This document shows, piece after piece, positions 18,544 to 28,598 of a stretch of DNA of 64,000 nt. Origin of the DNA: Eubacteriales bacterium (lineage in GTDB: Bacteria; Bacillota; Clostridia; Christensenellales; Aristaeellaceae); contig JAQUWD010000001.1 in assembly GCA_028693055.1 (NCBI GenBank), forward strand, positions 1 through 64,000, written 5' to 3'. Under the pieces are notes generated by a model. The model worked only from the letters and a program-made list of their open reading frames with translations, did not search any database and was not told the DNA's origin. The position numbers and the translations under genes are program-made. Within the stretch, counting starts at the first letter, position 1, and every line of letters begins with the position of its first letter.

Positions 18544-20343
18544 ATGTTGAACACTTCGGAGCCGTTTACAAGGCAAGCGGTAGAAGCCGCGTTGCTCCAA
18601 GGCCTAAACCAGCTTGAGCCTATCGATCCGCAGAAACCTGTTTTCCATGGAAGCATCTGTGAGCTTCCGGATAACACCTTGAAGTCCAAGGTGAAGCTGC
18701 GCCTAAAAAAGAATCGTCTTATTTACGGATGTTGGCTACGCTACAAGGCTTTGCGGGCGCGCAGAGCCTCCCGAGCCTCCTTCAAAACCCGCGTGAAATT
18801 TCGGTTAAAGAATAACCGTCTCGTTCGTTTCCTGATCAATAAGAAAAAGGAACCCGGGCTTGTGCGAGAGGATCACGAGCTGCTGCTTCAGTTGCTGCAA
18901 ATTGCTACCATCAACAGTCAAAAATGCGACGCAACTAGCATTCTCCTCAGCACGGTAGCAAACGTTACCAACATTAACAGCGAGAAATGCGACGAATTAA
19001 CGCTTCTCGCCGATAAGCTAATAGGACAGGCGGACGAGCTTTTAGCCAATACGGGCTTCCTCACGGAGCACGTGCAGCAGGTATCCGACGTCAGAGAGCA
19101 GCTTACCGAGCATTATCGTCAATCCGCGATAGCACTGGATGCTTTACAGCAGCAGCATGACAATCTCTCTTCCGTGCTGCATCAGCTACAGGAGCTTGTC
19201 AAGCAGGATAAGGCAGGCAATGGGGAACGTCTGGACAAGCTGACTAGCGTGCAGAATCAACTGAACGGTTTATCGAATACCTTGCAGCAAGCAGATATCC
19301 GCGTTGGGGAGCGTCTGGACAAGCTGACCAGCGTGCAGAATCAACTGAACGGTTTATCGAATACCTTGCAGCAGGCAGATATCCATGTTGGGGAGCGTCT
19401 GGACAAGCTGAACCACATGCAAGAGCAGCTTGATGGTTTGACAGGTGCATTGCAGCAGACAAATATCAATGCCAATGCCGATCAGAATACTGCATTAACC
19501 ATTTTGACCGGTGCGCACGAAAAGCTGGATGCTTTGAGCCTCGGTATGCAGCAGCTGGCAGGCGATCAGCGGCGATGCCACACAGCCGTCAGCGGCAGTG
19601 ATGCCATTTGCATTCAATATGACTGGGATATTCTACTAGCCGTTCCTAAATCTGACTGGAGGCTGGCTATGTACCTATCCACAGGCGGACATTTTGAATA
19701 CGGAACAGAAAAGCTGTTCCGTGAAACGGTGCATGAAGGTATGGTTGTGCTAGACATCGGCGCGAATGTCGGAGTCTATACCCTGCACGCGTTGAAGCAG
19801 CAGGCAGAGGTTTATGCATTTGAGCCTACGCCTTTAACCTACAGCATTCTTCGTCTGAACACAGAGATGAACGGCTTTGAGTTTTCACACAAAGTGCATT
19901 TGTTTAACGTTGCAGCCTCAAACAAATATGGCGTGGCTAATTTTCAGGAGGTTGAATACACTTGCGGACACAATTCTCTGTATGAGCAGGAAACTGGTTT
20001 CCATCGTATTGAGGTAAGCACCGACCTGATTGATCATCTTGTCGGAAATATAAAGGTGGACTGCTTTAAGCTGGACGTGGAAGGCGCTGAAATGATCGCG
20101 CTGGAAGGAATGGAGCAACTACTGCAGGCAAATACCAGCATTATTGGTTTCGTAGAATTTGCCCCTGGAAATCTTCGTCGAGCGTCTGTGGAGCCGGAAG
20201 TATACTATAACAAGCTTCTTGCATATGGCTTTTTGGACATGCAAGTTATTAACGAGGCAGACGGCAGCCTAACTCCCGTCGCATCCTATGAGCAGATTCA
20301 GCATGTTGATTCCGTTAATCTGCTTCTAAAGAAAAGGAGCTAA
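18544..20343 (+). CDS. FkbM-family methyltransferase with long N-terminal coiled-coil region
   Basis: C-terminal VVLDIGANVGVYTLHALKQQAEVYAFEPTPLTYSILRLNTEMN and KLDVEGAEMIALEGM; N-terminal heptad-rich region. Confidence 0.85.
   Translation: MLNTSEPFTRQAVEAALLQGLNQLEPIDPQKPVFHGSICELPDNTLKSKVKLRLKKNRLIYGCWLRYKALRARRASRASFKTRVKFRLKNNRLVRFLINKKKEPGLVREDHELLLQLLQIATINSQKCDATSILLSTVANVTNINSEKCDELTLLADKLIGQADELLANTGFLTEHVQQVSDVREQLTEHYRQSAIALDALQQQHDNLSSVLHQLQELVKQDKAGNGERLDKLTSVQNQLNGLSNTLQQADIRVGERLDKLTSVQNQLNGLSNTLQQADIHVGERLDKLNHMQEQLDGLTGALQQTNINANADQNTALTILTGAHEKLDALSLGMQQLAGDQRRCHTAVSGSDAICIQYDWDILLAVPKSDWRLAMYLSTGGHFEYGTEKLFRETVHEGMVVLDIGANVGVYTLHALKQQAEVYAFEPTPLTYSILRLNTEMNGFEFSHKVHLFNVAASNKYGVANFQEVEYTCGHNSLYEQETGFHRIEVSTDLIDHLVGNIKVDCFKLDVEGAEMIALEGMEQLLQANTSIIGFVEFAPGNLRRASVEPEVYYNKLLAYGFLDMQVINEADGSLTPVASYEQIQHVDSVNLLLKKRS
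19222..19473 (+). repeat. Three tandem 84-bp repeats (28 aa, four heptads) inside the FkbM methyltransferase gene
   Basis: 19222-19305 GERLDKLTSVQNQLNGLSNTLQQADIRV; 19306-19389 GERLDKLTSVQNQLNGLSNTLQQADIHV; 19390-19473 GERLDKLNHMQEQLDGLTGALQQTNIN-. Confidence 0.92.
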
Positions 20344-20345
20344 TC

Positions 20346-21356
20346 ATGAAGATTTTGATTGCCGGGGCGCTTGCTCCCTATTCCAACCGTCAGGAAAAAG
20401 CTCTATGTGAAGCCGTTGAGCAGCATTATCGTTCTCAGCAGCATACGACGGATCTTTTCTATCTGCCTTGGGAGCCAGATTTCTATGGTGCTCACGAGCA
20501 AATTCTCGCTTACCGTCTGCTCACTGTCTACAACGAATGCGATATTCTCATCACCGTCGGCTATCCAGCCTTCGCGCTACAGCACCCTCGTAAGTATGCG
20601 TTTCTTTTTGATTTTTTCCCCGCGTTTCACACACAATATGGAACCGACTACGGCTTCAAGGATCAGTTTTTCCGTGTAGACCAGGATCAAAAAATGGTCA
20701 AAAATCTGCATCAGGCCGAGAAAGTCTGTCTTGGAGAAGCGCGCAAGGTTTTTGTGGCTAGTTCTACCCTTCAAGAAAATTTGCAATCGCTTGCCTGTCA
20801 GGCAGAACGCTTTTCCTTCACGCCAACTCTTGCAAAGGGAGAGCCATCTCAGGTGGAAAAGGGAAGCATCCTTGTTGAAAGCTATCTGGAGCCGCTAGAT
20901 CGCATCGATCTGCTTTTGCAGGCTGCGGCACTGATGAAGGACAAGCACCCAATTGCTATCATGATTCCGGCGTCAGATCCTCAGTACCAGAATGCCCTCT
21001 ATGAGCGGATTGCCCGCTTGCAGCTGCAAAAGCGTGTGAGTGTGTACGAGCGCGCGGTCACGCTGACGGATCTACAGGACTGTAGCGGCGCCCTATCTCT
21101 CCGCCGTTTTTCTGAATATGTTCCGGCATACGTGTCATACGCCCTAGCCATGGGCATTCACTGTGTTGTTCCCAAAGACGGCGGGGCGCTGTGCAGCCTT
21201 GATGGTCAATCCGAAAACATTTTTGGCGTTTCTGCGGAGGAGCAGAGTATTGCCAAGAGCTTGCAGCGCCTCCCGCTGTATTCAACAAAGCGAAAAGCTT
21301 CGGCAGATTCGTTGAACGCCGATTTGCCGAAGCTTTTGGAAGGATTGGTGAAATAA
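20346..21356 (+). CDS. Divergent GT-B-like protein, putative glycosyltransferase
   Basis: Rossmann-like N-terminus, HPRKYAFLFDFFPAFHTQYGTDYGF, C-terminal GSILVESYLEPLDRIDLLLQAAALM; GT4 signatures weak. Confidence 0.5.
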   Translation: MKILIAGALAPYSNRQEKALCEAVEQHYRSQQHTTDLFYLPWEPDFYGAHEQILAYRLLTVYNECDILITVGYPAFALQHPRKYAFLFDFFPAFHTQYGTDYGFKDQFFRVDQDQKMVKNLHQAEKVCLGEARKVFVASSTLQENLQSLACQAERFSFTPTLAKGEPSQVEKGSILVESYLEPLDRIDLLLQAAALMKDKHPIAIMIPASDPQYQNALYERIARLQLQKRVSVYERAVTLTDLQDCSGALSLRRFSEYVPAYVSYALAMGIHCVVPKDGGALCSLDGQSENIFGVSAEEQSIAKSLQRLPLYSTKRKASADSLNADLPKLLEGLVK

Positions 21357-21357
21357 G

Positions 21358-22386
21358 ATGCGCATCGCTCTTGTGAATATGATATCACCATTTATCCGCG
21401 GCGGGGCTGAAATTCTGGTGGACGACCTAATGCATCAGCTTCAATTGCGCGGGCATACCGTGGAGCTTTATCGTTTACCCTCTCCCAATGACTTCGGACT
21501 TTTAATGGCGCGTTTGATCGAAGCGTCCAAGATGCTACGATTTGACCATTATGACCGTGTGATCTGTTTCAAATTTCCAGCCTACTGCGTCATCCATCGA
21601 AATCGTGTGGTTTGGATGTTTCATCAGTTTCGTCAAGCCTATGAGCTTTGGAATACAGAATTTGGTATTGAAGCAAACCCACAGAATGAAATTATGAGAA
21701 ATATTGTTATGCATGCCGATACTGCTTTAGTCGATTCCAGACAGTTGTTTACCATTGCTCACGAAGTCACCAATCGATTGAAGAAGTTTAACAATATTGA
21801 CTCCACTGTGTTACCGCATTTGGGAAACATGGAAAAATTTGGACCCGGTAAAACAGGCTCGTATCTCTTTTTTCCCAGCCGTATCAGTTCAATAAAGCGA
21901 CAACATTTAGCGGTAGAAGCCATGCACTATGTCAAATCGGACGTCAAGCTGGTTGTTGCTGGCGTATGCGAGGTGTCGGCTTATGATTTGCAAATTCGCA
22001 GTTTTATAAAAAAGCATCACTTGGAAGAGCACGTTCAGTACGAAAACCGTTGGATCAGCGACGAAGAAATGTATCAATGGATGTCCAATTGCTTGGGTTC
22101 CATGTATTTGGCCTACAAGGAGGATTCCTGCGGACTTGTGTCCATGGAGGCATTTTATAGTGCAAAGCCCGTCATAACCTGCATCGATTCCGGCGGAACC
22201 ATCGAATTGATCGAGGATCAAAAGACGGGCTTCATTTGTGAACCTACGCCCCAAAGCATCGCCAAGGCCATGGATCAGCTGTACATGGACAAACAAGCCG
22301 CAGCAAAGATGGGTCAAGCCGCGCGGGATGAAATCATCCGGCGTGATATCACTTGGGACAATACCATAAGGAGGCTGCTGGCATGA
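21358..22386 (+). CDS. Glycosyltransferase family 4
   Basis: LVNMISPFIRGGAEILVDDL; FFPSRISSIKRQHLAVEAM; EDSCGLVSMEAFYSAKPVITCIDSGG. Confidence 0.9.
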   Translation: MRIALVNMISPFIRGGAEILVDDLMHQLQLRGHTVELYRLPSPNDFGLLMARLIEASKMLRFDHYDRVICFKFPAYCVIHRNRVVWMFHQFRQAYELWNTEFGIEANPQNEIMRNIVMHADTALVDSRQLFTIAHEVTNRLKKFNNIDSTVLPHLGNMEKFGPGKTGSYLFFPSRISSIKRQHLAVEAMHYVKSDVKLVVAGVCEVSAYDLQIRSFIKKHHLEEHVQYENRWISDEEMYQWMSNCLGSMYLAYKEDSCGLVSMEAFYSAKPVITCIDSGGTIELIEDQKTGFICEPTPQSIAKAMDQLYMDKQAAAKMGQAARDEIIRRDITWDNTIRRLLA

Positions 22387-24992
22387 AAATCGCATGGTTT
22401 ACCCCCTTGGATAAAAAAAGCGCGATCGGCAAGGTTGGCGTCGCCGTCTGCGAGGAGCTTGCAAAGCATCATTCGGTCGATATCTGGTGTTATGAAACTG
22501 AAGGTACCCTTGAGACAAGCCTAAAGGTGATCCACTTTAATCCCTCTCATTTGGATATACGTACACTTTCCGGGTATACCCATGTTATTTACAACATGGG
22601 TAACTATGCCGGATATCATTGGGCCATCTATGAAGCATTGCTCCAATATCCCGGTATTGTCATTCTCCACGACAGAACCATGTACGATTTTTATAAGCAA
22701 TACTGTGCAATTCAGCATCCACACGATGCTGATGGGGCGCATAACGCTTTCTCCCAGATGCTGTATCAAGAATATGGTGATATGGGTGTGACGGCATTAG
22801 AGCAGTTCTCTTCACTGAATCTAATGGAGAAGGTGAACCAAACTGTCGCCCTGCCCCTAATGTACAGCATATGCAGGAGGGCGACAGGAATTTTTACCCA
22901 CTCCTTCGCCTTTGCCAAGCTGCTAAAACAATACACGCTGAAGCCAGTTAGCGCTTCCTATCTCCCCTTTCAGCCTGAAGAGAAAAAAATGGCAGTGCTT
23001 CCAAAGAGTTTTATCCGCGACCCCGATAGACTGCTGATTGTTTCCATTGGGCTGGTGCATCCGACTAAGCATACCAAGGAACTAGCGGATGTTTTAGTCA
23101 AACATCCTGATTTGCGAAGTCGTGTGCAATACGTTGTCATAGGCGACTGTGGCGATCCCTATGGAGAAAATCTCCGCAAGATGGCGAATACAGTGTTGAA
23201 TGACAGCATGTTTATATTGGGCTATCAACCTTACGATGTGATGTACAGCTTTTTACAGGAAGCAGATGCCTGCGTAAATTTACGTTATCCCAATTCTGAG
23301 GTATGCTCGCTATCGCTTTTTGAACAGATGGGCTTTGGCAAGCCAGTTATTGCCTACAGTAGCGGCATTTATGACGAAATTCCTTCGGATGCCATCTGCA
23401 AAATCGATATGCAGATGGGCGAAGCGGCTCTGGCTGATATGCTTCACGCCATGATTGCGGACAAGGAGTCCTTTCGCAGGATTGGTGAAAAGGCTAAGCA
23501 ATTTATCAAAAAGAACTGTACCCTCGAAACCTATTGTTCGCTGCTCAACGAATATCTGGAAGCACTGCCAAGTCAATCCGTGAGAGCGGCTTACAACGAC
23601 GCTATTCTTTGGGATCTGCGTCAAGAAATGCAAGTACTTGGCTATAATACGCTGGATATCCCCGACGCGCTGGATGACATTGCCTACACCGTAGGCAGCA
23701 TTCTTGATGCCCAAAACGTATTTCCTGCCAATCCAAATACCATCGGCATTTGGATTGGCTTTCCCTACGAAATGCCTCGTTTGCATCAGGAATGCGCCAT
23801 GAAGCTTATGCAGCGCATGGTCAGCGCAATGCTTGAATATACGCCGGCCTGTTTCGAAATTTGGTGCTATTCCTGTAATGAAGCAGAAGTGCGGTATAGT
23901 CTTGAAAACCTGCTTCAAGATGAACGTTGGGCTAAACGCATCAAGATTGTTACTGAGGAGAGTTGGAGGCAGGTACTATGCGTGCCTGTCATGGATCGAG
24001 TTCTCCCCTATCCAATTTCCATCGCGGCGGACAATCTGGGAACCATCGCAGCCCAGTATTCGCAGGCATGCGTCTTTGTACCGATTACCCTTTACTTATC
24101 CAATGTCATTCAAACCAAACGCCCACTGGTCATTCCCGCGTTGGATATGAACGTTAAACTCCATTATGAAGAATATACGCTGCAAGACAGCAATAACAAA
24201 TTCCTGAGCCGCGACATCGAAAGCCGTGTCGGTCGAATGGTACGGCGCGGCGCGAAAGCGTATTCGATGAGCCGCTCTGTGAAAGATCAACAAATCATTC
24301 CCTGCATTCCGGGTCTAAAGGCGGAGGACGTCGTACCCATATGGGCTGCTGACATGGCAATCTGCGACCCTGATACTCATTTCTCAAGAGAAATTTTGGA
24401 GCAGTATCATATATCAAATCCATACTTGTTTTATCCAACCCAGCTGCGTCCTCAGAAAAATATAGAAACGCTGATGCAGGCAGTTGAGCTGCTCTACAAT
24501 GAATATCCCAATTTGCAAATCGTTCTGACCGGCAAGTTGGAGGATGTTCCTAGCGTAAAGAAGCAGTGGGAAAAACTGCGCTCCTATAAGAACCTTGTTT
24601 TTGTTCATGATTTGACAGATCAACAGCTGTACACCGTTTATCATTACGCCTCTTGCGTGCCTGTTCCAACACTTATGGAGGGCGGGTTCCCTTCACAAGC
24701 CATCGAGGCGCTAAAACAAAATATACCCACCGTGCTGACCGATATAGACGTTGTAGAGGAGCGTCTGGAGGGATGCGGCTTCACGGCGGAAAACTGCGGG
24801 CTGCTGCTCTTTAAGCCTGAGGACGCGACGGACATGGCCGCAAAGCTTTGTACTGCATTAACAGCGCCGCAAAAGGTTCTGGCGGCACAGAAAGCTTTTT
24901 CCGAAAAGTTTTTCCAGTATACATGGAGGGACGCGGCAGAAAAGTATTATCAACTGCTGATAGCAAAGAAAGGATCTGCAGAATCATGCTAA
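22383..24992 (+). CDS. Large protein with two GT4-type domains
   Basis: First domain: VSIGLVHPTKHTKELADVL...SLFEQMGFGKPVIAYSSG; second: YPTQLRPQKNIETLMQAVELL...VPVPTLMEGGFPSQAIEALKQNIPTV. Confidence 0.85.
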   Translation: MKIAWFTPLDKKSAIGKVGVAVCEELAKHHSVDIWCYETEGTLETSLKVIHFNPSHLDIRTLSGYTHVIYNMGNYAGYHWAIYEALLQYPGIVILHDRTMYDFYKQYCAIQHPHDADGAHNAFSQMLYQEYGDMGVTALEQFSSLNLMEKVNQTVALPLMYSICRRATGIFTHSFAFAKLLKQYTLKPVSASYLPFQPEEKKMAVLPKSFIRDPDRLLIVSIGLVHPTKHTKELADVLVKHPDLRSRVQYVVIGDCGDPYGENLRKMANTVLNDSMFILGYQPYDVMYSFLQEADACVNLRYPNSEVCSLSLFEQMGFGKPVIAYSSGIYDEIPSDAICKIDMQMGEAALADMLHAMIADKESFRRIGEKAKQFIKKNCTLETYCSLLNEYLEALPSQSVRAAYNDAILWDLRQEMQVLGYNTLDIPDALDDIAYTVGSILDAQNVFPANPNTIGIWIGFPYEMPRLHQECAMKLMQRMVSAMLEYTPACFEIWCYSCNEAEVRYSLENLLQDERWAKRIKIVTEESWRQVLCVPVMDRVLPYPISIAADNLGTIAAQYSQACVFVPITLYLSNVIQTKRPLVIPALDMNVKLHYEEYTLQDSNNKFLSRDIESRVGRMVRRGAKAYSMSRSVKDQQIIPCIPGLKAEDVVPIWAADMAICDPDTHFSREILEQYHISNPYLFYPTQLRPQKNIETLMQAVELLYNEYPNLQIVLTGKLEDVPSVKKQWEKLRSYKNLVFVHDLTDQQLYTVYHYASCVPVPTLMEGGFPSQAIEALKQNIPTVLTDIDVVEERLEGCGFTAENCGLLLFKPEDATDMAAKLCTALTAPQKVLAAQKAFSEKFFQYTWRDAAEKYYQLLIAKKGSAESC

Positions 24993-27712
24993 AGACATTG
25001 TACACAAAAACAATCGGAGGAAAGCACGGCTGGCTGTGGTGCTTTTTCCTCATGTTTCTCCTCATGGGGCTGTGTAATCTGCATTATCCCCTTTCCGGGC
25101 AAGCATTGACTATGGGCGATGGCCCGGGCAGTATATATTTTCCCGAATGGTTCTCCCAGCAGTATACTTCCGGTCAGCTTCCCCTTTGGAGCAGCGAAAG
25201 CGCCGGCGGCATACCGGTCTCCTCGCATATGCTGGGTGCTTTCTTTCTGATTCCACTTCTTTTTGCCCAGCTTCCCCTGACTTGGTTCATTTGGCTGAAC
25301 TATGTGTTTTTCGTTTCCTTTGGAGCATGCTTCTTTGCCCGTTATCTGGAGGAGCTGGGCGTCAACCGCAAGCTATCCGTCGCAATGGGCTTTGTTCTGT
25401 TGTTCTGTTGTCATTTTGGCGGTCTTCGGAAATCTCATATTACTATCATTGAATGCATTTCCCTTTATCCGCTAATCTTTTTTGCCTTCCAGCGCTTTTT
25501 AAACACTCAAAAACGCTCCGCTGTCGTTCTGGCGGGACTGGGCTGCGGAACGATGCTGCTGGTTACGACCCCTTCCGTGCAGTATGCTATGTACCTGATG
25601 CTGGGGCTTTTCGTATACGTGCTGGTCGGCTGTGTTTGCCGAAGGATGAAAGCAAAGGATATTGTTCTAAATGTTTTTCTTTTCCTTGGCATAACAGTCG
25701 CCGCCGGTGCCGTGCAGGTTCTACCGGGCTATCTGCTTATGCAACGCTATTCGGCTCTCTGCACCACGCCGAATTATCCTTATGCGGCTTTCGTTTCCTA
25801 TTCCATTCATCCTGTCAAGCTGTTAATTGCCTTCTTTCCCAATCTTTTTACGGACGTCTATCAAGCGTTCGGTGCATACCATTCTTCGGAACTGGATATT
25901 GAGATTTTTCTTGGCACAGTGGCGGCGGCGACGATTGTCTTTGGTCTGCTGCGGTATAGGAAGGATCGCCGTATATGGCTGCCCGCACTGATTTCCTTCT
26001 TTGCTTTCCTCTATGCAGCCAACGGGAACATTCCCTACCTGTCTAAGATTCTGTACAAAATCCCCCTCTTAAACAGTGTGCGCTGCCCCAGCAGATGTCT
26101 TTTCCTTTTCGTTTTTCTTCAGTACACCATTCTAGGGGTCACGCTATCTCGTATCTGCAAGGAAAAAGCAGAGCTGGCGGCTTATCGAAAATTTTTAGCT
26201 AGCTATACCGTTGTGCTGGGATTAGGTCTAGTGCTAGCTTATACCACACCAATCCGCACTCTCATGGAGCGCACAGGTCAGATCAATATGGACGCTTTCT
26301 CCGTAGCGCTGCACGGACTAGGTCCCGTGGTTTTACTGCAAATCATCCTTTTCTTCTGTAACGCAGTAACACAGCGTTTTTCTGACAATGGGCGAGTTCC
26401 CGCCATTTGTTTGGCTGTGGCGCTGATTATCAGCTGTATTGCCGAAACCGCGCCATACTTTTTTGTGCCAACGGCAGGAACGGTTCCTTCAGCGTCCTCT
26501 TCTTTGCAACAAATTATTCAGGCAAATGACAATGGAAAAACAATCACGACATATACCACCGTTGATGTTGGAGCTCCGTCCGAAACCTTCGCCGCAAACA
26601 TACAGATGCATACCGGCGTTCCATCGCTAAATACCTACCTTACCTATAACAATCCTTATCTGTGCAAGCTGTTGTGGCTAGGCGCTGCTCCTAACGTGCC
26701 CTACTGGAATTTATCTGGTCTACAAACAGGTTATGGCACCTTACGGGCACTCCTACAAAACAACGAGATTCTTTCTGCGTTGGGGGTAAAATATATTGAG
26801 GATCAAACGGGCATGCTCGCGCAGAACATACCCATACTAAATAGCTCGACGGAAGAAGCCCCCCTCCTTACAGTGGATGAGCTGCTTCTACCTGTGTGTA
26901 CAGCGGAGTACCAATGCATCCCCTATCCCATGCAGCTTGAGCGGGGAACAACCTATTGGATTTCCTTTGATGTGGAAACCGAAGCCGTTCCAGAGGTGTT
27001 TTATCTTGACTTTTATGGTACAGATTATGACAATAGCGAACAAACGGCTACCTTTTTGCCAGCGACGGGCGCTCATCACTATAGTGGTTTCATTTTTTCC
27101 GGCGATGCGGAGCTGCCCACGGACGCCATGCTACGTATCGTTACTATCAACAAAACTGCCCCTTTAGCCATTCGCAACCTGACCGTTTCACGAATTGCGG
27201 CGAATACTACTGTCTACCAGCCAATGAATGACGAGGCTGGAAACCTGTATTATCGCAACACACGGGCTAAGGAAATTCTCTTTACCGTAGATGAGCTTCA
27301 GCAAATGGAAAACCTTGACGATATTGAAATCTGCCCGAACAACTACCGCTTTACCAGCGTTGCCTATGCGGAGGATGTAGAAACGACCAACCTTTCCAAT
27401 GTGACAACCACCTTCTCCGATGTTACATGGCTTACCAACCATACCTTGCAGGCGACGGCAGTCAGCAATGGCAGGAATTTCGTTGTGTTTTCACAATGCT
27501 ATGACCCTTCATGGCGCGTCTACGTTGATGGGCAGCGGGTAGAAAACCACCGTGTTGATCTAGCGTTACAGGGCTTCTGGCTGGAAGATGGCCAGCACAC
27601 GGTAACCTACGAATATTGCCCATTGGATGTTTATATTTGTCTCGGTATTACAGTCCTCGCTTATCTGCTGGGCGTAGCGTACCTGATCTGGGATCGGCGG
27701 AAGACTTGTTAA
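24986..27712 (+). CDS. YfhO-like multi-pass membrane protein (putative lipid-linked sugar-dependent glycosyltransferase)
   Basis: Many TM segments, MGDGPGSIYFPEWFSQQYTSGQLPLWSSESAGGIP, PCPSRCLFLFVFL-type loop, C-terminal SQCYDPSWRVYVDGQRVE...DGQHTVTYEY. Confidence 0.75.
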   Translation: MLKTLYTKTIGGKHGWLWCFFLMFLLMGLCNLHYPLSGQALTMGDGPGSIYFPEWFSQQYTSGQLPLWSSESAGGIPVSSHMLGAFFLIPLLFAQLPLTWFIWLNYVFFVSFGACFFARYLEELGVNRKLSVAMGFVLLFCCHFGGLRKSHITIIECISLYPLIFFAFQRFLNTQKRSAVVLAGLGCGTMLLVTTPSVQYAMYLMLGLFVYVLVGCVCRRMKAKDIVLNVFLFLGITVAAGAVQVLPGYLLMQRYSALCTTPNYPYAAFVSYSIHPVKLLIAFFPNLFTDVYQAFGAYHSSELDIEIFLGTVAAATIVFGLLRYRKDRRIWLPALISFFAFLYAANGNIPYLSKILYKIPLLNSVRCPSRCLFLFVFLQYTILGVTLSRICKEKAELAAYRKFLASYTVVLGLGLVLAYTTPIRTLMERTGQINMDAFSVALHGLGPVVLLQIILFFCNAVTQRFSDNGRVPAICLAVALIISCIAETAPYFFVPTAGTVPSASSSLQQIIQANDNGKTITTYTTVDVGAPSETFAANIQMHTGVPSLNTYLTYNNPYLCKLLWLGAAPNVPYWNLSGLQTGYGTLRALLQNNEILSALGVKYIEDQTGMLAQNIPILNSSTEEAPLLTVDELLLPVCTAEYQCIPYPMQLERGTTYWISFDVETEAVPEVFYLDFYGTDYDNSEQTATFLPATGAHHYSGFIFSGDAELPTDAMLRIVTINKTAPLAIRNLTVSRIAANTTVYQPMNDEAGNLYYRNTRAKEILFTVDELQQMENLDDIEICPNNYRFTSVAYAEDVETTNLSNVTTTFSDVTWLTNHTLQATAVSNGRNFVVFSQCYDPSWRVYVDGQRVENHRVDLALQGFWLEDGQHTVTYEYCPLDVYICLGITVLAYLLGVAYLIWDRRKTC

Positions 27713-27820
27713 CAGCAGACGAGCTTATACTGATAATCTGATGTTAACACAGCGAACCAAGAGCAGATCGATGGCAGTTTATACATTCAAACGCATAGTG
27801 AAAGGGGCGTAAATGAATCC

Positions 27821-28594
27821 ATGAAAGTTGTCCTTTTAGCTGGTGGTTTCGGCACTCGTATCTCAGAGGAGTCCCAGTTCAAGCCAAAGCCAATGATTGA
27901 GATTGGTGAAATGCCCATTCTATGGCATATTATGAAATGTTATACCGCCTATGGGTATAACGAATTTGTCATTTGTGCGGGTTATATGCAGCACGTTATC
28001 AAGGAATGGTTTGCCGACTATTTCCTCCACACCAGCGACATCACCTTTGACTTCACCCATGGCAATGAAATGATTGTGCATCAAAAACACGCAGAGCCTT
28101 GGAAGGTAACGATCGTAGATACGGGGCTGCACACAATGACAGGAGGTCGTATCAAGCGAATTCAACCTTTCATTGGCAACGAACCTTTTATGCTGACCTA
28201 TGGCGACGGCGTATGTGATGTAAATATTAGCAAACTGGTGGCATTCCATCAATCACACGGAAAACTAGCTACCCTGACATCCGTCATGCTCGAGCAGCAG
28301 AAGGGTGTGCTAGACATTGGCGGTGATAACGCTGTGCACTTGTTCCGTGAAAAGAATGTTAATGATGGCGCTCCAATCAACGCAGGTTTTATGGTGCTAC
28401 AGCCGGAAGTGTTTAATCTGCTCGAGAACGATCAAACGGTTTTCGAACGTGATCCGTTGCAAAAGCTTGCAGCCAAAAATCAGTTGATGAGCTATTCACA
28501 CAAGGGATTCTGGCAGTGCATGGACACAAAGCGCGAAAAGGATATGCTCGAAAAATTGTGGGAATCCGGTAACGCTCCATGGAAGGTATGGTAA
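27821..28594 (+). CDS. rfbF: Glucose-1-phosphate cytidylyltransferase
   Basis: VVLLAGGFGTRISEESQFKPKPMIEIGEMPILWHIMKCYTAYGYNEFVICAGYM. Confidence 0.96.
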   Translation: MKVVLLAGGFGTRISEESQFKPKPMIEIGEMPILWHIMKCYTAYGYNEFVICAGYMQHVIKEWFADYFLHTSDITFDFTHGNEMIVHQKHAEPWKVTIVDTGLHTMTGGRIKRIQPFIGNEPFMLTYGDGVCDVNISKLVAFHQSHGKLATLTSVMLEQQKGVLDIGGDNAVHLFREKNVNDGAPINAGFMVLQPEVFNLLENDQTVFERDPLQKLAAKNQLMSYSHKGFWQCMDTKREKDMLEKLWESGNAPWKVW

Positions 28595-28598
28595 GCCT

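Noticed and set aside
19244-19462. Minus-strand repetitive ORF (SACPDAPQ..YSINRSVDSARW)
   Set aside because: Reverse-strand reading of the coiled-coil repeats.
19222-19473. Possible CRISPR-like tandem repeat
   Set aside because: Contiguous 84-bp coding repeats without spacers, in frame with a coiled coil; not CRISPR.
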